Shown here: positions 35,439 through 47,017 of the stretch, in pieces | Layout: each line of letters begins with the position of its first letter | How positions within the stretch are numbered: the stretch's first letter is position 1 | From: Sphingomonas sp. IC081 | GTDB taxonomy: Bacteria; Pseudomonadota; Alphaproteobacteria; Sphingomonadales; Sphingomonadaceae | NCBI RefSeq assembly: GCF_006874585.1 | Contig: NZ_CP029762.1 | Coordinates: 62,001-126,000, forward strand | Direction: 5' to 3' | DNA: 64,000 nt | Notes under the pieces: generated by a model | What the model was told of the DNA's origin: nothing | Databases searched by the model: none | What the model saw: only the letters and a program-made list of their open reading frames with translations | Translations under genes and position numbers: made by a program

Positions 35439-38213
35439 TCAGAACTCGAAGCGGACGCCGCCCATCACGGTGCGACCCGAACGGGTGTAGACGTAGAGAC
35501 GCTTGGAGGTGTCCGAATACTGCTTCTCGGCCTGGTTGGTGAGGTTGATGGCATCGAGCGTGAGCTGGATGCGGTCGGTGATCTTGTAGTGCGCCGACAT
35601 GTCGACATAGACCGTCGCGGCATAGCCCGAGAGATCCTGGTCGACGACCGTCACGCCGTTCACGGTGGTGGTGATCGGCGCTGCCGAATAGACGTAGCTG
35701 GAGCGGTAGTTGGCCGAACCGCGCACGTCGAACCTGGCGTCCTGATAGTAGAGCGTGATATTGCCGTTGTACTTGCTCAGGCCTTCAAGCGTCGTCCTGG
35801 CGGCGATGTCACCGTAGATCGTCCGGTAATCGTATTGCGACTTCACATAAGTGAAGTTGGCCGCGACCCCGAAGTGATCGAACGGTGCGGGCAGGAAGGT
35901 GAAGTCGCTCTGCGCCGCCAGTTCGAGGCCCCACAGGTCGGTCTTGCCGAGGTTGATCGGGCGCGAGTAGCTCGAAACCACGGTATTGGCGGTGAGTCCG
36001 TCCATCAGGTCGGTGGAGAGACCCGTCTCGCCGTAAGTCGTGTTGGTGACGGTCTTGGTGCCGATGAAGCCGTCGAGCGTCTTGTAGAACAGCGCGCCGG
36101 TGATCGAGCCGTGATTGCCGAGGTAGTATTCGACCGAGAGGTCGAGGTCGGTCGACTTGTAGGGCTTGAGGTTGGGATTGCCCGTCGAGACCGAGACTTC
36201 GCCGCCGTCGCCGCTCCTGACGGTGCCGTTGACGGCCAGCGCGCTCAGCGTCGGACGGTTGATGTTCCGGGCCGCGGCGGCGCGCACCACCAGCTTGTCG
36301 GTCAGCTCGAAGATCAGGTTGGCCGCCGGCAGGAAGCCCTGGTAGCTCGAGGTGCCGCGAATGGTGTTCAGCGATCCGTCGACCGTGCCCACGCCGACGG
36401 AATCGATGCCGGTGTGGTAGAAGCGGCCGCCGATATTGCCTCGGAATGGCACCGAACCCAGCATGTGGTTCCAGTCGTACTGGGCATAGACCGCCCAGGT
36501 GCGCTCCTCGACGGCATATTCGCTGCCGCGGTTGGTCAGGTAGTCGCCGCGATCGATGCCGAGCGCGGAAAGCGCCTTGTCGTAGTCGACGATGACCCAC
36601 GACTGGCCGGAATAGCCGTTGTAGACCTTGGAATAGTCGCCGATGTCGGCACTGACGGCGCCGGACTTGAAGCTGCTGAGCAGCACGTCGTCGGCGGTCA
36701 GGGTATAGCCGCTGTTCTTGAAGCGGCGCCATTCACCGCCCAGGCTCAGCTTGTCGTCGGGCGAGAACTGGTATTCGAGGCTGCCGCGCACCGTGTCCAT
36801 CGCGGTGTCCTGGTAGGACGCCGACATGTCGATCTCGTGGGCGTGGTAGTTGGCGGCGTCGCTGGTGTCCCAGCCGTAGGTGTTCTTGAGGCCGTAAGTG
36901 CCGGTGTACTGCGAGATGACGTCGCCGTAGGCCTCGGTATAGAACTTGTCGCTCATCGGCATGTCGTAGCTGGAGCGCTCGATGCCGCCGAGGAAGCGGA
37001 ACGTCAGCTTGTCGGTCAACCCGGTGTCGCCGCTCAGCACCAGCTGCTTGAAGGTGTTGCTGGTCTTCTGGGTGCGGGTCTCGGTGGACGTCTGGCCGCC
37101 CGAGACGTCGAGGTAGGTCACCTCGTTCTCGTCGTTCCAGCCGATCGCGTTGATCCTCGAGGCCGGGTAGGTGACGCCGGCGAAGGTCTGCGCGCCGCCA
37201 AGCCAGGTCGAGCCGCCCGACCCGCGCGAGGCGAGGTGGGTCTCGAAACGGTCGGCCTTGAACTTGCCGTAGAGGCCGTCGAGGGTGATGTGGGTGGCCT
37301 CGCCGGGGTTCCACTGGATCGAGGAGGTCACGCCCAGGCGGTCCTGCGTCGAATCCCAGACCGACAGGCGGTTGCCGCGTGCGAAGCGCAGCGTGCCCGA
37401 GGTGATCTTGTCCTGCTCCTCCTGCGTCAGGCCGGAAATGTCGGAGCCGTTGGCGCCGTTGGTGCGCCAGCGGTAGGTGTCGACACCGGTCTCGCGGGTC
37501 TGGCGGTGGCTGTAGGCGGCCGAGACGAGAATGCCGAAATCGCCCCAGTTCTTGGAAACGAGGCCGGTCAGGCGCGGCTGGAAGTCCTTGGTGTAGCTGT
37601 TGGTGCCGGCCGAGGCCGACACGGCGATCTTGTCGCCCGCATAGTCGAGCGGGCGTGCGGTGTAGAGGCCTACGGTGCCGGCCAGCCCGCCCTCGGTCTG
37701 GTCGGCCGAGTAGGACTTGCGCACGTCGACGTGGTTGAACAGTTCGGCGGCGAAGATGTTGAAGTCGAAGGCGCGGTCGCGCGTGCCCTGGCCGCGGCTG
37801 TCCTGCGGGCTGTCGACGTTGCCCAGCACTTCCATGCCGTTGAGCTGGACGCGGGTGAAGTCCGGGCCGAGGCCGCGCAGCGAGATGCGGCGGCCTTCGC
37901 CGGCCTCGCGGTTGATGGCGACGCCGGGCAGGCGCTGGAGCGCTTCGGCGAGGTTGAGGTCGGGGAAGGCGGCGATGTCGTCGGCGACGATCGAATCCTG
38001 GATGATCGTGGCGTTGCGCTTCGCATCGCGCGCGCCCAGCAGGCTGGCGCGGAACCCGGTGACGACGATCGAGCCGCCGTCCTGCGCCCCGGCTTGCGCC
38101 CCGGCTTGCCCCGCGTCTTGCGCCGTGTCCTGCCCCGTGTCCTGCGCTATCGCGGGCTGCGCCGCGCAGGCGAGTGCCGTCGATACCAGCCAGAGGCTGC
38201 GCTTATGCCACAT
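35439..38213 (-). CDS. TonB-dependent receptor, large Caulobacter/Xanthomonas type
   Basis: 924 residues from ATG 38213 (GAGGGG 8 nt upstream). Signal peptide ends near QPAIAQD. The mature N-terminus is a Gln/Asp/Ala/Gly repeat (QDTGQDTAQDAGQAGAQAG), then the TonB box region IVVTGFRASL, a plug with DDIAAFPDLNLAEALQRLPG and DFTRVQLNGMEVLG, and a barrel ending in TVMGGVRFEF. No STN domain. Its plug is closely similar to that of the STN receptor downstream, so the two may be paralogues with distinct ligands, possibly glycans. Ligand unknown. Confidence 0.88.
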   Translation of the reverse strand: MWHKRSLWLVSTALACAAQPAIAQDTGQDTAQDAGQAGAQAGAQDGGSIVVTGFRASLLGARDAKRNATIIQDSIVADDIAAFPDLNLAEALQRLPGVAINREAGEGRRISLRGLGPDFTRVQLNGMEVLGNVDSPQDSRGQGTRDRAFDFNIFAAELFNHVDVRKSYSADQTEGGLAGTVGLYTARPLDYAGDKIAVSASAGTNSYTKDFQPRLTGLVSKNWGDFGILVSAAYSHRQTRETGVDTYRWRTNGANGSDISGLTQEEQDKITSGTLRFARGNRLSVWDSTQDRLGVTSSIQWNPGEATHITLDGLYGKFKADRFETHLASRGSGGSTWLGGAQTFAGVTYPASRINAIGWNDENEVTYLDVSGGQTSTETRTQKTSNTFKQLVLSGDTGLTDKLTFRFLGGIERSSYDMPMSDKFYTEAYGDVISQYTGTYGLKNTYGWDTSDAANYHAHEIDMSASYQDTAMDTVRGSLEYQFSPDDKLSLGGEWRRFKNSGYTLTADDVLLSSFKSGAVSADIGDYSKVYNGYSGQSWVIVDYDKALSALGIDRGDYLTNRGSEYAVEERTWAVYAQYDWNHMLGSVPFRGNIGGRFYHTGIDSVGVGTVDGSLNTIRGTSSYQGFLPAANLIFELTDKLVVRAAAARNINRPTLSALAVNGTVRSGDGGEVSVSTGNPNLKPYKSTDLDLSVEYYLGNHGSITGALFYKTLDGFIGTKTVTNTTYGETGLSTDLMDGLTANTVVSSYSRPINLGKTDLWGLELAAQSDFTFLPAPFDHFGVAANFTYVKSQYDYRTIYGDIAARTTLEGLSKYNGNITLYYQDARFDVRGSANYRSSYVYSAAPITTTVNGVTVVDQDLSGYAATVYVDMSAHYKITDRIQLTLDAINLTNQAEKQYSDTSKRLYVYTRSGRTVMGGVRFEF

Positions 38214-38623
38214 TGTCTTACCCCTCATTGCAATTTGTCCGTCCTTGTTCGCGAGCGGAAAAGGTCGTCGCGATCGCAGGTGAAGAGCGCGGCGGGATAC
38301 TGGCGGGGACACATAAAATTATGAAAGTTCAAAGACTATTTGTGACGTTTTTGTGAATACTGTTGTAGTTGTTTAGTTGTTTCGTCTGATCTGTTCTGTT
38401 TTTGAAATTTCCGCCGGTGCTGTTTCAAAATGTTTCCCTAATGCGCGGGGCGAAAAAAATACCGCGGCAGGGTTTGCAATCCCGGACTGGCCGGGCCATG
38501 GTCCCTGCTCAGCCCTTGCCTGTGTCCGTCCCGGACATTTTCGGATTATCGACCTGCGGCTGGCGACGGGCCTTGAGCCTGTCTTCGCGCGGTCATTTCC
38601 ATGCAACTCAAAGGAGCCCCGGT
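38214..38623. promoter_or_regulatory. 410-bp divergent gap, unusually A/T-rich in the middle
   Basis: The gap separates the leftward receptor from the rightward antiporter. Positions 38310-38430 are far more A/T-rich than the rest of the window and contain short repeats such as TTTGTGA twice and GTTGTAGTTGTTTAGTTG, with an inverted CATAAAATTATG at 38312-38323. This is the natural place for both promoters and regulator binding; no specific site can be named. No coding frame is convincing. Confidence 0.5.
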
Positions 38624-40267
38624 TTGGAGTCCGTTTCGGTCGTGCTTTTTCTGCTGCTGGCGGTTGTCGTCAGCGGTGCGGTGTCGCGGATGTTGCCCTG
38701 GTCGGTGCCGACGCCGCTCGTGCAGATCGTGCTGGGCGGCGCGATCGGTCTGTCGACATCCTATAGCGTCTCGCTCGACCCGGAGCTGTTCCTGCTGCTG
38801 TTCCTGCCGCCGCTGCTGTTCCTCGACGGCTGGCGCATTCCCAAGGACGAACTGTTCAAGGACGTCTCGACCGTGGTCGAACTGGCGCTGGGGCTGGTGC
38901 TGACGACGGTGATCGGCATGGGGCTGTTCATCCACTGGATGATCCCGGCGATGCCGCTGGCGGTGGCCTTCGCGCTCGCCGCGGTGGTCTCGCCGACCGA
39001 CCCGATCGCGGTTTCCGCCATTGCCGCGCGCGTGCCGATCCCCAAGCGCATGATGCACATCCTCGAAGGGGAATCGCTGCTGAACGACGCATCGGGCCTC
39101 GTCTGCCTGCGTTTTGCCGTCGCGGCGGCGCTGACCGGCACGTTTTCGGCGGGCGATGCGGCGCTGAGTTTCCTGTGGGTGGCGGGCGCGGGCCTGGCCA
39201 TCGGCGTGGCGGTGACGGTGGTGGTCTCGCGCGCCAAGGCCTGGGTGACGCGCGGCTGGGGCGAGGATACCGGCTCGCAGATCCTCGTCAGCCTGCTGAT
39301 CCCCTTCGGCTCCTACATGCTGGCCGAGCATTTCCATGCCTCGGGCATCCTCGCCGCCGTCGGCGCGGGGGTGACGATGACGTTTGCCGAAATCTCGCGC
39401 GAGGCCATGGCGGTCACCCGCATGCGCCGCAATTCGGTGTGGGACACGATCCAGTTCACGCTGAACGGCATCATCTTCGTGCTGCTGGGCGAGCAGCTTC
39501 CGGGCATCCTCTATGAAGCGCGGCAGACCGTCGCGGTGACCGGGCACAGCCAGCCGGGCTGGCTGGCGCTATATGTCGTGGCGATCGTGGCGGGTCTTGC
39601 GGCGCTGCGTTTCGCCTGGGTGTGGCTCTCGTTCAAGTTCACGATCCTGCGTCGGCGCCAGACCGGATCGCTTCCCGATTCCGCGCTGCGCAGCCCCAAC
39701 TGGCGGCTGGTCGCGGCGATGTCGTTCGCGGGCGTGCGCGGCGCCATCACGCTGGCCGGTGTGCTGACGCTGCCGCTGGCGCTCGGCGACGGCACGCCGT
39801 TCCCGGCGCGCGATCTGGCGATCTTCCTGGCGGCGGGGGTGATCATCGTTTCGCTGATCCTCGCCAGCATCGCCTTGCCGGTGCTGCTCAAGGGGCTGAC
39901 GATGCCCGGCGAGCCCTCGAAGCAGGCCGAGGAAGATGCCGCCCGCGTGGCGACGGCGGAAGCGGCGATCCGCGCGATCGAGCGCCACCAGCACCGGCTC
40001 GCCGAAGAGCGCGGCGATGCCGACCGTTTCGCGGCGGCCGGCGGCCGGGTGATGGATCTCTACCGCGAACGCATCGAGGGGCTGAGCGAGGACGAGCGCG
40101 ATGCCGTGCGGGCGCAGGAAAAGCTGTTCCGCGAATTCCGCCTGGTCGGCGTCAAGGCCGAGCGGGCGAGGCTGGCGGACCTCATCCGCAGCCGCCAGGT
40201 CGGCAGCGCGACGATCCGCAAGCTGACGCGCGAACTCGATCTTTCCGAGGCGCGTCTCAGGGGTTAG
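38624..40267 (+). CDS. Na+/H+ antiporter, CPA1 family
   Basis: 547 residues from a TTG start at 38624, chosen because AAAGGAG lies 6 nt upstream and it begins directly at the first membrane helix. About twelve hydrophobic segments, including LFLPPLLFLDGWRIP and the ion-binding region AAVVSPTDPIAVSAIAARVPIP and EGESLLNDASGLV that marks CPA1 exchangers. A soluble C-terminal tail of about 140 residues (RVATAEAAIRAIERHQHRL) is helical and charged. It should exchange Na+ or K+ for protons. It is followed by a perfect hairpin. Confidence 0.9.
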   Translation: MESVSVVLFLLLAVVVSGAVSRMLPWSVPTPLVQIVLGGAIGLSTSYSVSLDPELFLLLFLPPLLFLDGWRIPKDELFKDVSTVVELALGLVLTTVIGMGLFIHWMIPAMPLAVAFALAAVVSPTDPIAVSAIAARVPIPKRMMHILEGESLLNDASGLVCLRFAVAAALTGTFSAGDAALSFLWVAGAGLAIGVAVTVVVSRAKAWVTRGWGEDTGSQILVSLLIPFGSYMLAEHFHASGILAAVGAGVTMTFAEISREAMAVTRMRRNSVWDTIQFTLNGIIFVLLGEQLPGILYEARQTVAVTGHSQPGWLALYVVAIVAGLAALRFAWVWLSFKFTILRRRQTGSLPDSALRSPNWRLVAAMSFAGVRGAITLAGVLTLPLALGDGTPFPARDLAIFLAAGVIIVSLILASIALPVLLKGLTMPGEPSKQAEEDAARVATAEAAIRAIERHQHRLAEERGDADRFAAAGGRVMDLYRERIEGLSEDERDAVRAQEKLFREFRLVGVKAERARLADLIRSRQVGSATIRKLTRELDLSEARLRG

Positions 40268-40294
40268 CCGTTTCCTGGACGGGGTTCGACGGGG

Positions 40295-40334
40295 CCGGAT
40301 TTCACAAATCGTGAAATCCGGCTTTGCGATTTGT
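40295..40334 (+). terminator. Perfect hairpin with an alternative overlapping fold
   Basis: CCGGATTTCAC (40295-40305) and GTGAAATCCGG (40311-40321) form an 11-bp stem with loop AAATC. The segment 40304-40311 (ACAAATCG) can instead pair with CGATTTGT at 40327-40334. The first fold would end the antiporter transcript. Confidence 0.6.
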
Positions 40335-40434
40335 CGATGGTGACCGCGTCCAAAAGCCGCCATTTAGCATGCCATATCCTCGCAAATCGCCGAATCCCGG
40401 TTTTCGGGCGGAGCGGTAACAAGGAAATGGATTG

Positions 40435-43113
<2,679 letters not shown>

Positions 43114-43170
43114 GCCCGCGCGGCGCCTGAGCGTTCCAGGCTGCGTTGCGCTTGCCTCATCGCAGTCTGG

Positions 43171-43260
43171 TATAAGGCCAACCGAGGTAAACCGTGTCGG
43201 GGAGGAGGAGCGACCCGACCGGGAATGCGGACCGCATGCGCCAGCGTGCGGTCCGCATTT
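43171..43260 (+). ncRNA. Candidate small RNA with SD-like loop and terminator hairpin
   Basis: Between ppdK and the convergent kinase gene: a -10-like TATAAG at 43171, a hairpin GTCGGG/CCCGAC (43196-43219) whose loop displays GAGGAGGAG, then a 13-bp perfect terminator-like stem (43224-43236 with 43247-43259) followed by TT. This layout fits an independent transcript of roughly 80 nt; it could also be the 3' UTR of ppdK. Confidence 0.4.
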
Positions 43261-43298
43261 GCTTTCCGGGTGCCACAGGCCGCTGGTGCCGCCCTCAC

Positions 43299-43316
43299 AA
43301 TGCCCGTTCGGGCATT
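43299..43316 (-). terminator. Short hairpin at the end of the amino-sugar operon
   Basis: AATGCCC and GGGCATT pair over 7 bp with loop GTTC, 14 bp after the stop of the kinase gene on the minus strand. It is the likely 3' end of that operon. Confidence 0.45.
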
Positions 43317-43329
43317 TTGAAACAGCCCG

Positions 43330-44199
43330 TCAGGCCTTGGCCGCCGCAAAACCGGCAAGGCGCAGGGCGCCGTCGAGGGAATCGCCCAGCGGTGCGCTCA
43401 GGCGTTCGACCGTGCGGGCGCGCAGCCAGGGCTGCATGCGCGGGGCGAGGCCGCCGACCAGCGAGCAGCGGGCGGCGCCGCGCTCGAAGATCGTCTCGAT
43501 GAAACGCTCGATGTGCCCGGCGGCATTCTCGACGATGGAACGGGCGATGGCGTCGTCCGCCTCGGCATAGCTCATCACCAGCGGCGCGAAAGTGCCGTAG
43601 TCGCGCGGGGTGGCGTGGTCCATCCAGGCGATGGCCTGGGCGGTGTCGTGTCCGAAACGCTCGGTCACGGCGGCGCTGAGCGGGGTCTTGCGGGTGCGCC
43701 CGTCGAGCGCGCGCAAGGCGTGGCGCATCGCCGACAGCCCTAGCGCGGCGCCGCTGCCCTCGTCCGAGATGGGGAAGCCGTAGCCGCCGATGGTGAAATC
43801 GCGGCCCTCGACGCGCAGCTGGGCGGCGCTGCCGGTGCCGATGATGAGGATCGCGCCGTCCTCGCCGCCATGGGCGCCGAGGTTGGCGATCTGCGCGTCG
43901 GTGGCGTAAGCGGCCGAGGCGAAACCGAAATCGAGCTCTGCCAGCGCCTCGCGCACGCCGGGGCGGGTGATCCCGGCGATGCCCATGCCGGCGTGGATGG
44001 TGGCGCGCTGGGCCGGGGTCAGGCCCGCCTCGGCGACCGCCTGATCCGCGGTCTCCCGCAAGGTGTCATAGAGCGCCTCGATGCCGATGCGCGCGTTGGC
44101 GGTGCCGGACTTGCCCTCGCCGATCGCGCGGCCCTGGGCATCGACCAGCCGGGCGCGGCAATTGCTGCCGCCTGCATCGATGCCGAGGTAGTAGGTCAT
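43330..44199 (-). CDS. nagK: N-acetylglucosamine kinase, BadF/BadG/BcrA ATPase family
   Basis: 289 residues. ASKHA-fold motifs: GIDAGGSNCRARLVD (phosphate 1), TDAQIANLGAHGG, and IIGTGSAAQLRVEG (phosphate 2). The start ATG (44197-44199) overlaps the D-lactate dehydrogenase stop as ATGA, and GGAG lies 7 nt upstream. It is the last gene of a five-gene coupled operon for amino-sugar breakdown, so the substrate is most likely GlcNAc freed inside the cell, giving GlcNAc-6-phosphate for NagA. Glucosamine is a possible alternative substrate of this family. Confidence 0.85.
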   Translation of the reverse strand: MTYYLGIDAGGSNCRARLVDAQGRAIGEGKSGTANARIGIEALYDTLRETADQAVAEAGLTPAQRATIHAGMGIAGITRPGVREALAELDFGFASAAYATDAQIANLGAHGGEDGAILIIGTGSAAQLRVEGRDFTIGGYGFPISDEGSGAALGLSAMRHALRALDGRTRKTPLSAAVTERFGHDTAQAIAWMDHATPRDYGTFAPLVMSYAEADDAIARSIVENAAGHIERFIETIFERGAARCSLVGGLAPRMQPWLRARTVERLSAPLGDSLDGALRLAGFAAAKA

Positions 44200-45938
44200 G
44201 GGTGTTCTCCGTGGGGCCCCGCGCAGGCATGGTCGTTCCAGTCGCGGCCACGGGGGGTATGGCCGATACCGGGATTGAGCTGGTTGCGCGGATCGATCTC
44301 GCGGTAGAACCGCGCCAGCTCGGGCCGGGCAACGTAGAGGTGGCCGACGTTGTGCTCGGCCGGATACTGGGCGCCGCGCGCGTCGAGCAGGGCCCAGAGC
44401 GCGTGTTCGAAGGCGAGCGGATCGGTGCCCTTCGTGACGATGTAGTCCTGGTGGAACACCTGGCAGAAGAAGTGCCCGTAATAGAGCGTGTGGACCGTGC
44501 GGGCGGCAAGCTCCGCGGGCAGCTGCTCCACCCAGTCGCGGGTATTGCGCGGCAGCGCGACGTCGAGGGCGACGATGTCTTCCACCGTGTCGCGGTGGAC
44601 GGCGCGGTAGCGCACGGCGGCACCCGCCGCGACGAAGCGGTGGAGGAAGGCCTTGGCGGCCTCCTGCGCGGTGCATTCGAAATGGTCGGCCTCGCCGCCG
44701 CCGGGGAACAACTCGCCGAGCAGTGCGCGGGCGGCATCGACCTGCTCGCGCGGGACTTTCAGGATCAGGTGATGGTCGAAGCGGGCGCGGTATTCGCGCA
44801 TGCGCGGCGGCAGATGATCGGGGATGAAGCGGCTCGACCATTGCATCAGGCGGTCGGACAGGCCGCCTCCGAACAGGCTGCCGAACAGCCCGTCGAAGCG
44901 CGATTTGGCGGCAAACAGCGCGGGCAGCCGGTCGGTGCCGAGCCGCTCGATCGCGAAGAACATGTCGCGCCCATAGCGGTCGGCGACGTCGAAGGCCTCG
45001 GCGTGCATGTATTCGCCGGCGATCGGCAGGGTGTCGAAATCGCGCAGCATCGTGCGGCGCAGCGCCGTCAGCCGGTCGGGCCGGCTGGTGCCGATGTAGA
45101 AGGTGCTGGTCTCCTCCTCGCGCGCGAAGGTGTCGAGGCGGACGGCAAAGACGATCAGCTTGCCCGCGCTTCCGGCGGCTTCGAACAGGCAGCGCGGGTC
45201 GGCGTTGAAGCGGGCGGGCACGTCGCTGTCGATGTCGCGCACGTGGGCCGCATAGCTGTGGTCGTGCGCCCACTTGTCACCGGCGGGGTCGATGTCGGCT
45301 TCGGTGAACTGGCCGCCGTCGAGCCGGGCGAGCATGGCCTCGGGCGCGTCACCCAGCGCGATGCCGAGGTGGTTGACGAGGCGCAGGCTGCCGTCCGGCT
45401 GGACCTGCGCGTAAAGCGCCAGCTGGGTATAGGCGGGCCCGCGCCGGATCAGCGAGCCGCCCGAATTGTTGCAGACCCCGCCCACCACCGAGGCGCCGAG
45501 GCAGGAGGAGCCGATCACCGAATGCGGCTCGCGCCCATAAGGGCGCAGCGCCGCTTCCAGCGCGTAGAGCGTGGTGCCGGGCAGGCAGAGCACCTGCTCG
45601 CCGCCGCGAATGACTTTCAGCGCCGAGAGCCGCGTCGTGCTGATGATGACGAGGCCGCCGGGATAGTCGTCGCCATCGGGTGTCGAGCCGCCGGTGAGGC
45701 CGGTGTTCGAGGCCTGCATGATGATCGAGACGTCCGCCGCCACGCAGGCCTGCACCGCCCGCCACAGTTCCACCAGGCTGCCCGGGCGCACCACCGCGAT
45801 CGCCGGGCCCTCGCCGGTGCGATAGCCCTTGCGGAACCGCGCCGTCGCCCGCGCCGAGGTCAGCACGTGGCGCCCGCCGACCGCGCCGCGCAGTTCGCCC
45901 AGCAGCTTGCGGTCTCGTGTCGTGGCGCTTGTCGTCAT
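44196..45938 (-). CDS. dld: Quinone-dependent D-lactate dehydrogenase
   Basis: 580 residues. An FAD-binding PCMH domain (about 30-260: IIMQASNTGLTGGSTPDG and NNSGGSLIRRGPAYTQ) is followed by the Dld-specific membrane-associated C-terminal domain (PREQVDAARALLGELFPGGGE, HNVGHLYVA). It oxidises D-lactate to pyruvate and passes electrons to the quinone pool at the inner membrane. Placement in an amino-sugar operon makes sense because MurQ, encoded in the same locus, releases D-lactate from MurNAc-6-phosphate. It starts 14 nt after the glycosidase gene and overlaps the kinase gene. Confidence 0.92.
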   Translation of the reverse strand: MTTSATTRDRKLLGELRGAVGGRHVLTSARATARFRKGYRTGEGPAIAVVRPGSLVELWRAVQACVAADVSIIMQASNTGLTGGSTPDGDDYPGGLVIISTTRLSALKVIRGGEQVLCLPGTTLYALEAALRPYGREPHSVIGSSCLGASVVGGVCNNSGGSLIRRGPAYTQLALYAQVQPDGSLRLVNHLGIALGDAPEAMLARLDGGQFTEADIDPAGDKWAHDHSYAAHVRDIDSDVPARFNADPRCLFEAAGSAGKLIVFAVRLDTFAREEETSTFYIGTSRPDRLTALRRTMLRDFDTLPIAGEYMHAEAFDVADRYGRDMFFAIERLGTDRLPALFAAKSRFDGLFGSLFGGGLSDRLMQWSSRFIPDHLPPRMREYRARFDHHLILKVPREQVDAARALLGELFPGGGEADHFECTAQEAAKAFLHRFVAAGAAVRYRAVHRDTVEDIVALDVALPRNTRDWVEQLPAELAARTVHTLYYGHFFCQVFHQDYIVTKGTDPLAFEHALWALLDARGAQYPAEHNVGHLYVARPELARFYREIDPRNQLNPGIGHTPRGRDWNDHACAGPHGEHP

Positions 45939-45952
45939 CGCGTGTTTCCCGC

Positions 45953-47017
45953 TTACTGGGTCTGGACCTCGTCGTCGGTCATCAGGTCATCGCCGTCCAG
46001 CCAGCGCAGGATCTCGCGCGCGGCGGGGTGATCGATGTCCCGATACCGTGCGCGCAGGCGGTCCGCCCGTGCGCCGAGGCGCTCGTAGCCGACGTCCTGC
46101 AGCGCCGGAAGGTCCTGCCGCAGCCGCTGCGTGAATTCCGCGCCGAGCAGCGTGCGCGCGGCGGCATCGAACGCGGCGCCATAGGCATAGCGCTCCCCTT
46201 TCGCGTAGAGCATCGGCAGCGTCAGCGCCGGAATGCAGCCGAGGTGCGCCTGGATCGCCGGGTTGACCGCATGGCCGCTGATGTGTTCGGCAATCGCCGC
46301 CGGACGGCCGGTAAAGGCGCGCAGGTGCAGGAAGCGCGACATCCGCGCCCCGTCGTTGACCGGCCAGTTGTCCCACAGGCAGACCTTGCGGCCGAGCTCG
46401 CCCGCCACGCGTTCGAGGTGCGCCGGGCCGATTTCCTTCGCGCAGACTTCCTCGCCGGTCCAGTAGACCTGCACGGCGCTGTCGAGCAGCCGCCCGAGCG
46501 TGCCGAGATAGTCCGCCGGACGGTCCGCGAAGACCAGGTCGAGCACCGGATCGTCGGAATAATAAGTCGGGCAGGTATAGACCCGCGTGGCCTTGGTCAG
46601 CCCGGCGCAGAAGTTGACGACATCGGCCTGCCGCTCGGCCAGCTGCGGCATGTCGCCGCGCAGATCGTCGAACAGCACCGCCAGGTCGTCGATGCCGATG
46701 GCGTCGAGGTCGGCGATGCGGCGGGCAAGGTCGGCCCGCGCGGCATCGTCGAAGGGATGGGTGGAGCCGACCGGGGTGATCGCCATGCCGAAACGCATGC
46801 CCGCCGCGCGGCATTCGGCGGAAAGCCGGGCGAGCGCCTCGCTCTGGGCGAGGTCATGCGCCTTGCGCCATTCGCGCCGCAGTGAACGGTCGGCCTTGGG
46901 GCCATAGTGGTAGAAACCGTAGCCGGCCCCGGCCAGCGTGCGCACCACGTGGCTGCGCTCGGCCGCGTCCCAGATCCGCCCGAAGCGGCCCTCGATCAGC
47001 CCGAGCGGCGGGGTCAC
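45953..47017 (-). CDS. GH84-type beta-N-acetylglucosaminidase, predicted cytosolic
   Basis: 354 residues. The family motifs are clear: EGRFGRIWD near the start, FYHYGPKAD (36-44), the catalytic Asp pair in VLFDDL (Asp117/Asp118), CPTYYSDDP, YWTGEEVCAKEI and WDNWPVNDG. These match O-GlcNAcase/hyaluronidase-like GH84 enzymes, which use the substrate acetamido group in catalysis. Unlike most bacterial members it has no signal peptide, no N-terminal domain and no C-terminal accessory domains. Coupled by ATGA to nagA upstream. Cytosolic placement suggests it acts on imported GlcNAc-containing saccharides. Confidence 0.85.
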   Translation of the reverse strand: MTPPLGLIEGRFGRIWDAAERSHVVRTLAGAGYGFYHYGPKADRSLRREWRKAHDLAQSEALARLSAECRAAGMRFGMAITPVGSTHPFDDAARADLARRIADLDAIGIDDLAVLFDDLRGDMPQLAERQADVVNFCAGLTKATRVYTCPTYYSDDPVLDLVFADRPADYLGTLGRLLDSAVQVYWTGEEVCAKEIGPAHLERVAGELGRKVCLWDNWPVNDGARMSRFLHLRAFTGRPAAIAEHISGHAVNPAIQAHLGCIPALTLPMLYAKGERYAYGAAFDAAARTLLGAEFTQRLRQDLPALQDVGYERLGARADRLRARYRDIDHPAAREILRWLDGDDLMTDDEVQTQ

